DNA of 64,000 nucleotides. Source: DATBGO01 sp963785765 (GTDB lineage Bacteria; Actinomycetota; Actinomycetes; Streptosporangiales; Streptosporangiaceae). Below are positions 59,382-64,000 of the stretch, in pieces. Below the pieces are notes generated by a model. That model saw only the letters and a program-made list of their open reading frames with translations. It had not been told where the DNA came from and did no database searches. The stretch spans positions 496,001 to 560,000 of the forward strand of contig CAWAWM010000002.1 in the NCBI GenBank assembly GCA_963785765.1, given 5' to 3'. The translations under genes and the position numbers were made by a program. The first letter of the stretch is position 1. Every line of letters starts with the position of its first letter.

Positions 59382-62300
59382 GTGAGCAATCCAGATTTTT
59401 CCGGGTCGTATTGGCAGGACCCGGCAGGACAGGACCCGGCAGGAGTGGATGGTTCTGCCGCACGCAGCAATGGCCGCCCGGTGGCAGCCGGTACGCGCGG
59501 CGGGCGCAGGCGCTCGACGGACAACGGTCGGCCGAACGGTTATGACCGGGGCGGTAACGGCTCCGGCGACTGGGCCGCCAGCGGCCGGCCCGACAGCGAC
59601 CGGCTCAGCGGCTATGACCGTGGTGCTCATGGCTCCGCGCGCAACGGTGCCGCGCGCGGCGGCACTGCGCCCAGCGGTTCTGCGCCTAATGGTTCCGCGC
59701 CTAACGGTTCCGGGCGCTATGGTTCCGCGCGCAATGGCTACAGCTCCGCGGCGGCTGCGGCGGCCAACGGCTTCGACGCCCCGGACGGCGAACCGCGCGG
59801 CGGCGGGCGGCAGGCGGGCGGCCGGGGATCCCGCGGTCGCGGTGCCGCCGGTGCCGCCGGCGGCTGGGACCGCCAGGGCCAGCCCGGCTCGCCGGACCAG
59901 GGCTATCCGCCCCCGCGGCGGGGCCGCCCCGATCCGCGCGCGAAGAACGTCGGCGCTCGTGACTTGCGAGACCGGCTGGCCATCAAGGCCAGGCTTGGTG
60001 CCATCACCGGCACCGCCCCCGCGGTCGGGCGCGACCTCGGCGCCCGGGCCGGAGCCAGGACCGGGCCCGCATACCAGGACCCCGCGGGCCGCGCCGCGGA
60101 ATTCGACAGCTTCGAGAACATCGTCGGGTACCGGGGCTCCGGTGCCCAGGCCAGCGCTGCCGCGCTCCGCGAGCGGGTTGACGCTCCGCGCCGCACCGGC
60201 GCGCCCGGCGCGCCGGGCCGGCGCCCGGGCCGCGGCTACCCGCCGGGCGGCGGGTCCGGCGGCGGCCGGGATGGCGGCGCCCCGCCGCGCCGCAAGGGCA
60301 GCTGGTGGCGGCACTGGACCTGGAGGAAGGCGCTGGCCGTCGTGGCCAGCGCCTGCGCAGCGGTCATGCTGCTGGTGATCGCGCTGGTCGTGCTGGCCTA
60401 CCGGCAGACCACGATTCCCACCGAGGTGTCCGAGAGCGCGCTGACGCAGTCGTCGAACGTCTACTTCAGTAACGGCAAGACCCTGGTCGGCACCTTCAGC
60501 GAGGGCACCAACCGGCAGCTGCTGACCTCGGCGCAGATCCCCCAGGTGCTGAAGAACGCCGTGATCGCCGCGGAGGACAGGCACTTCTACACCGAAGGCG
60601 GGGTCTCGCCCACCGGCATCCTGCGCGCCACCTACGAAGACCTCACCGGCGGGACCTTCCAGGGCGGTTCCACCATCACCCAGCAGTTCGTCCGGAACTA
60701 TTACGCCAACATCGGCACCGAGCAGACGATGAGCCGCAAGATCAAGGAGATCTTCGTGGCCATCAAGCTGTCGCACACGGAGTCCAAGGACTGGATCCTC
60801 ACCCAGTACCTCAACACGGTCTTTCTCGGTGACAACTCCTACGGTGTCGGTGCCGCCGCGCAGACCTACTTCAACGAGCCGGCCTCCAAGCTGACCGTCG
60901 CCCAGTCCGCGATGCTCGCCGCGATGATCAACGAACCTGGCTACTTCAACCCGGACCCGCAGGCCGGCCAGGCTTACCAGGCCCTGGTCGCCCGCTGGCA
61001 GTACGTGCTCACCAACATGGTCAGGGACGGGGCGATCACCCAGCAGCAGGCGGCGGCCCAGAAGTTCCCGAAGCTCGTGGCCGGTCAGCTGGACAACGGC
61101 TGGACCGGCTACCGCGGCTACATCATGCAGGCGGTGGAGTCCGAGCTCATGAACACTTACAAGCTCAGCCGGACCCAGATCTTCACTCGCGGCCTGCGGA
61201 TCGTCACTACCTTCAACGAGTCCACGATGAACGCGCTGTACCGGGCGGTCAACGCCGAGAAGCAGCAGATGAAGATCGATGCCAGCGAGGGCAACGGCCA
61301 TCCGGCGCCCTGGTACGTGCACGTCGGCGCGGTGCTGGAGAAGCCTGGCACCGGGGCGATCGTGGCCATGTACGGCGGCCCGGGCTACGGCGTCCGGCAC
61401 TGCCAGCTCTACGACTGCGAATACAACATGGCGACGGAGAGCTCGAACCAGGTCGGATCCTCGTTCAAGCCCTACGTGCTCGCCACCGCGGTGGCCCAGG
61501 GCATGAACGTGCAGGACAGCGTGCTCGACGGATACTCGCCGATCTGGATCCCGCCGGACTGGACCGAGACCGACCGGCTGACCCTGTCCGCCATGTCGCC
61601 GCCCGCCAACCCCTACGGTTACTGGGAGTTCAACGAGCCTGACGAGAACAGCGGCGCGCTGAGCGTCCCGAAGGCCGCCGCCATCTCGTCGGACCCGGCC
61701 TTCGAGGACCTCACCCACCGGGTCGGCGTGCAGAACGTCCTCGACATGGCGCGGAACCTCGGCGTCGGATCGCGGGAGATGACGGGCCTGGAGAGCTATT
61801 TCGGCCCGCACGGCAGCGACCCTGGCTCGGTCACGATGTCGCTCGGCCAGGGTGACCTGACCGTGCTGGACCAGGCCAACACGTTCGCGGTCCTGGCGGC
61901 GGGCGGCGAGTACGCCACCCCGCACGTGATCGCCCAGCTCTCCGAGGCGGGCAGCATGATCCCGCTGAAGATCGTCCACCGCCAGGTGCTCACCCCGGCG
62001 CAGGCCGCCGACGTCGACTACGCGCTCTCGTTCGACAACGTCCCGGGCGGCACCGCCTACCCGGAGGCCGCCTGGGACCGGTCGATCATCGCCAAGACCG
62101 GGACCACCAACAACGCTCAGTCGGCGTTCTTCATCGGGTCGATCCCGCAGTACTCGCTGGCGGTCGGGATGTTCACCCAGAATCAGTCCGACCACACAAC
62201 ACAGACCCTGGACGTCCTGCCGACGCTGGCCAACCAGACCGCTGGCGGTTTCGGCGGCGACTGGCCGGCGACCATCTGGCACCAGTTCATGACGACCGAG

Positions 62301-62642
62301 TACGCGCAGCTGCCCGTGGCCCCGCTGCCGACCCCTGATTACACCGGTTTTAACCAGTGGGTCCAGGTGATACCGCAGCCGAAACCCAAGAAGACGCACC
62401 CGAACCCCGGGCAGTCGTGCGGGTTTGGCCACCATCACGGGCAGCCCTGCAACCCGAGCCCCAACCCGACGGCTTCGTGCTCGCCGCTACCTGGAGTTCC
62501 GTGCGCGAACCCGAGCCCGTCGCTGCCCCCTGGCCAGCCGCCCGTGCAGGGCCCGCGGGCGGCGACCATGTCGCTGCTGGCTCAGCCGGCTGAGGAGACG
62601 GTGGCGGAGGAGCCGGTCCCCACCGCGTTCCGGGGCGGCTGA
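59382..62642 (+). CDS. Class A penicillin-binding protein (PonA-type transglycosylase/transpeptidase)
   Basis: 1086 residues from the GTG at 59382 ('SNPDFSGSYWQDPAG'); the frame is open from 59250. A ~300-residue cytosolic Gly/Arg/Asn-rich region with 'NGSAPNGS'-type repeats is followed by one membrane helix (about 318-340). The GT51 domain has the catalytic Glu in 'AVIAAEDRHFYTEGG' and 'QGGSTITQQFVRNYY'. The transpeptidase domain has SSFK (S693) and KTGTT (905-909). A Pro-rich extracellular tail ends the protein. Synthesises and crosslinks peptidoglycan; equivalent in place to ponA1 (Rv0050). Confidence 0.93.
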   Translation: MSNPDFSGSYWQDPAGQDPAGVDGSAARSNGRPVAAGTRGGRRRSTDNGRPNGYDRGGNGSGDWAASGRPDSDRLSGYDRGAHGSARNGAARGGTAPSGSAPNGSAPNGSGRYGSARNGYSSAAAAAANGFDAPDGEPRGGGRQAGGRGSRGRGAAGAAGGWDRQGQPGSPDQGYPPPRRGRPDPRAKNVGARDLRDRLAIKARLGAITGTAPAVGRDLGARAGARTGPAYQDPAGRAAEFDSFENIVGYRGSGAQASAAALRERVDAPRRTGAPGAPGRRPGRGYPPGGGSGGGRDGGAPPRRKGSWWRHWTWRKALAVVASACAAVMLLVIALVVLAYRQTTIPTEVSESALTQSSNVYFSNGKTLVGTFSEGTNRQLLTSAQIPQVLKNAVIAAEDRHFYTEGGVSPTGILRATYEDLTGGTFQGGSTITQQFVRNYYANIGTEQTMSRKIKEIFVAIKLSHTESKDWILTQYLNTVFLGDNSYGVGAAAQTYFNEPASKLTVAQSAMLAAMINEPGYFNPDPQAGQAYQALVARWQYVLTNMVRDGAITQQQAAAQKFPKLVAGQLDNGWTGYRGYIMQAVESELMNTYKLSRTQIFTRGLRIVTTFNESTMNALYRAVNAEKQQMKIDASEGNGHPAPWYVHVGAVLEKPGTGAIVAMYGGPGYGVRHCQLYDCEYNMATESSNQVGSSFKPYVLATAVAQGMNVQDSVLDGYSPIWIPPDWTETDRLTLSAMSPPANPYGYWEFNEPDENSGALSVPKAAAISSDPAFEDLTHRVGVQNVLDMARNLGVGSREMTGLESYFGPHGSDPGSVTMSLGQGDLTVLDQANTFAVLAAGGEYATPHVIAQLSEAGSMIPLKIVHRQVLTPAQAADVDYALSFDNVPGGTAYPEAAWDRSIIAKTGTTNNAQSAFFIGSIPQYSLAVGMFTQNQSDHTTQTLDVLPTLANQTAGGFGGDWPATIWHQFMTTEYAQLPVAPLPTPDYTGFNQWVQVIPQPKPKKTHPNPGQSCGFGHHHGQPCNPSPNPTASCSPLPGVPCANPSPSLPPGQPPVQGPRAATMSLLAQPAEETVAEEPVPTAFRGG

Positions 62643-62688
62643 GGTCCGAGACCGCCGACGGCCGCCTCAGCTGCCGGACGGCCGGGGT

Positions 62689-62726
62689 GCCGGGCGCCCA
62701 CGCGCCGGACGAGCGCCCGGCGTTTT
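62689..62726 (+). terminator. Intrinsic terminator after the PBP gene
   Basis: GCCGGGCGC (62689-62697) pairs with GCGCCCGGC (62713-62721) and is followed by GTTTT (62722-62726). Confidence 0.7.
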
Positions 62727-62767
62727 GCGCTGGACGGCCGGCGGCAGGGCCGCTGCTCGTCGCCGGG

Positions 62768-63550
62768 CTAGCCGGCCAGTTGGTCGCGGAGCCAGCGGAT
62801 GTCGGGGCCGGGATCCGGAGTCTCGCAGACGAGCGGCGCGCCGGCGGCGCGCACCACGTCGACGATCAGCGCGGGGTCGATGGTGCCAGCGGTGAGGCCA
62901 GCGTGCCGGTCCCGGCCCGAGCCGAACTCATCGCGTGAGTTGTTGCAGTGCACCAGGTCGATCCGGCCGGTGATCGACTTGACCCGGTCGACCACCCCGG
63001 CCAGGTCCTCGCCGGCCGCGTAAGCGTGACAGGTATCCAGGCAGAACCCGACCTCGCCGCCACCCTCGGCCGCACCGGCGACCACTTCCCATAGCCGGGC
63101 GATCCCATCGAAGCTACGGGCCATCGCGCCGTCGCCGCCGGCGGTGTTCTCGATGAGCATCGGCACCGGCCGGTCGATCCGTTCCACCGCCTTGCGCCAG
63201 CTGTCGTAGCCCTGTTCCGGGTCGACTCCGGCCGTCACATGGCCGCCGTGCACGATCAGGCCCCGAGCGCCGATGGCCGCCGCGGCCTCGAGCTGCTGCG
63301 CGAGCAGCTTGCGGCTGGGGATCCTGATCCGGTTGTTGGGCGAGGCCACGTTGATCAGATAGGGCGCATGAATGAACGCATCGACGCCGGCCTCGGCGAA
63401 CGCCGCGCGGACCTCCGCCGGCTCGCCGGGGAAGACCGGGCCCTTCCAGCCCTGCGGGTCGCCGAGAAAGAACTGCACCACGTCGGCATCGAGAGCCAGG
63501 GCCTGTTCGAGCGGGTCACCTTCGTGAAGATGGGCTCCGATTCGCACCAT
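62768..63550 (-). CDS. nfo: Deoxyribonuclease IV (endonuclease IV family, AP endonuclease)
   Basis: 260 residues of the AP2Ec TIM-barrel family: 'RIGAHLHEGDPLEQALALDADVVQFFLGDPQGWKG', 'FIHAPYLINVASPNNRIRIPSRKLLAQQLEAAAAIGARGLIVHGGH', 'MLIENTAGG', 'VGFCLDTCHAYAAGEDL', 'LVHCNNSRDEFGSGRDRHAGLTAGTI' and 'PLVCETP'. These give the His/Glu/Asp ligands of the trinuclear zinc site. It repairs abasic DNA. Convergent with the PBP gene. Confidence 0.92.
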   Translation of the reverse strand: MVRIGAHLHEGDPLEQALALDADVVQFFLGDPQGWKGPVFPGEPAEVRAAFAEAGVDAFIHAPYLINVASPNNRIRIPSRKLLAQQLEAAAAIGARGLIVHGGHVTAGVDPEQGYDSWRKAVERIDRPVPMLIENTAGGDGAMARSFDGIARLWEVVAGAAEGGGEVGFCLDTCHAYAAGEDLAGVVDRVKSITGRIDLVHCNNSRDEFGSGRDRHAGLTAGTIDPALIVDVVRAAGAPLVCETPDPGPDIRWLRDQLAG

Positions 63551-63620
63551 TCCATGAGCCTAACGGCAGGCCGGTGACCGACGCGCCTGACCAGCCCGGC
63601 CACCCGGCGAGTGCCATGCT

Positions 63621-64000
63621 ATGCGGGTGACGCATCGGGCGGGGGGACGCGCGCACGGCACCAAGCCACGGCCCAGGCCGGGCGCGGTAACTAGATGGGC
63701 GGCGTGGTTATCGGCGGGCGTCGTCCTCGCCGGGCTGGTCGCAGCCGGAGTCTGGTGGCTCGGGCAAGCCGTGCGCGCCCCGTCGCCACCCGACCTGGCC
63801 GCCTTCAGTAACTCCACGGCGGTGCGGACGGAGGATCAGGCGGCCGCGCATTGGCTGCAGCAGGATGCCGCCCGGCTCACCAGCCGCGCACGGTGGGTAC
63901 ATCTGGTCGGCCACGCCCGGGTCGACGAATGTTCCGGGTCGGGCCGCGGCGGCGGACTGTTCGGCGGCGGCATCGGCGCCAGCGTGTCCTGCGAGCGAAC
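63621..64000 (+). CDS. Membrane-anchored protein of unknown function, cut off by the window end
   Basis: Open from the ATG at 63621 to the last base (126 residues seen). A basic N-terminus is followed by one membrane helix ('WAAWLSAGVVLAGLVAAGVWWLG', about 26-48), then a soluble part ('AAHWLQQDAARLTSRARWVHLVGHARVDECSGSGRGGGLFGGGIGASVSCE') with two cysteines. N-in orientation is expected, with the rest outside. Divergent from nfo. No family recognised from the visible part. Confidence 0.6.
   Translation, partial: MRVTHRAGGRAHGTKPRPRPGAVTRWAAWLSAGVVLAGLVAAGVWWLGQAVRAPSPPDLAAFSNSTAVRTEDQAAAHWLQQDAARLTSRARWVHLVGHARVDECSGSGRGGGLFGGGIGASVSCER

Noticed and set aside
59277..62438. 1053-residue minus-strand open frame opposite the PBP gene
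   Set aside because: Composition mirrors codon third positions of the PBP gene; no motifs, no ribosome site.

Overview
The window is a GC-rich actinobacterial chromosome segment centred on the replication origin. Three things show this. The gene order is rpmH-rnpA-yidD-yidC-jag-rsmG-parA-parB on one side and dnaA-dnaN-recF-dciA-gyrB-gyrA-DUF3566-tRNA-Ile on the other. The trxA/trxB/sigM/anti-sigma/pseudokinase/murJ/DUF6049/cca block follows, and then ino1-padR-DUF5318-PBP1. This is the layout known from Mycobacterium and Streptomyces. The species cannot be named from sequence alone; a soil-type actinomycete outside the mycobacteria fits best, because MurJ and its pseudokinase are separate genes and an aerobic CO dehydrogenase cluster is present.

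Layout. 1-11.1 kb: a cut-off LysR-type regulator and a form I [Mo-Cu] CO dehydrogenase cluster (coxM-coxS-coxL, an XdhC-YHS fusion, coxG). Five tandem small single-span membrane proteins follow. Convergent to these is a minus-strand operon with coxD (MoxR AAA+), coxE (VWA), a small unknown protein and a GIY-YIG-like protein. 11.2-16.8 kb: assorted genes (LOG-family hydrolase, STAS protein, phosphotransferase, glyoxalase-like protein) and one IS982-like insertion sequence with inverted ends. 16.9-22.25 kb: integration hot spot at the 3' end of a tRNA-Ile gene. A 47-bp perfect copy of the tRNA end lies 4.3 kb away and a diverged third copy lies 0.96 kb beyond it. Between them are a decayed tyrosine integrase, a truncated RepSA-like initiator and an intact three-gene cargo operon (HExxH protein, CxxC protein, three-span membrane protein) that I cannot assign to a described system. 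22.3-34.1 kb: DUF3566 protein, gyrA, gyrB, dciA, recF (carrying a frameshift), dnaN, oriC, dnaA. 34.5-41.7 kb: rpmH to parB with two parS sites. 41.8-49.4 kb: threonine aldolase, GNAT protein, repeat DNA, trxA, trxB, anti-sigma factor, sigM, pseudokinase. 49.6-64 kb: murJ, DUF6049 protein, cca, MFS transporter, ino1, padR, DUF5318 protein, PBP1, nfo and a cut-off membrane protein.

How the parts work together. The cox genes would oxidise CO, probably trace atmospheric CO judging from the AYRCSFR form I signature. CoxG and possibly the small membrane proteins would couple the enzyme to the membrane, and CoxD/CoxE would mature the Mo-Cu centre. The central block handles replication initiation, topology, chromosome partition, tRNA end maturation, RNase P and membrane insertion. 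The right block handles redox homeostasis and envelope building (MurJ, pseudokinase, PBP1, inositol phosphate).

Most unusual points: the five paralogous membrane peptides behind coxG, the HExxH cargo operon in the tRNA-Ile element, the recF frameshift, an AT-rich 88-bp inverted-repeat island between parA and parB, and the absence at their usual places of gnd, a cwlM-type amidase and a NUDIX gene. All calls come from reading the sequence; no database search was run.
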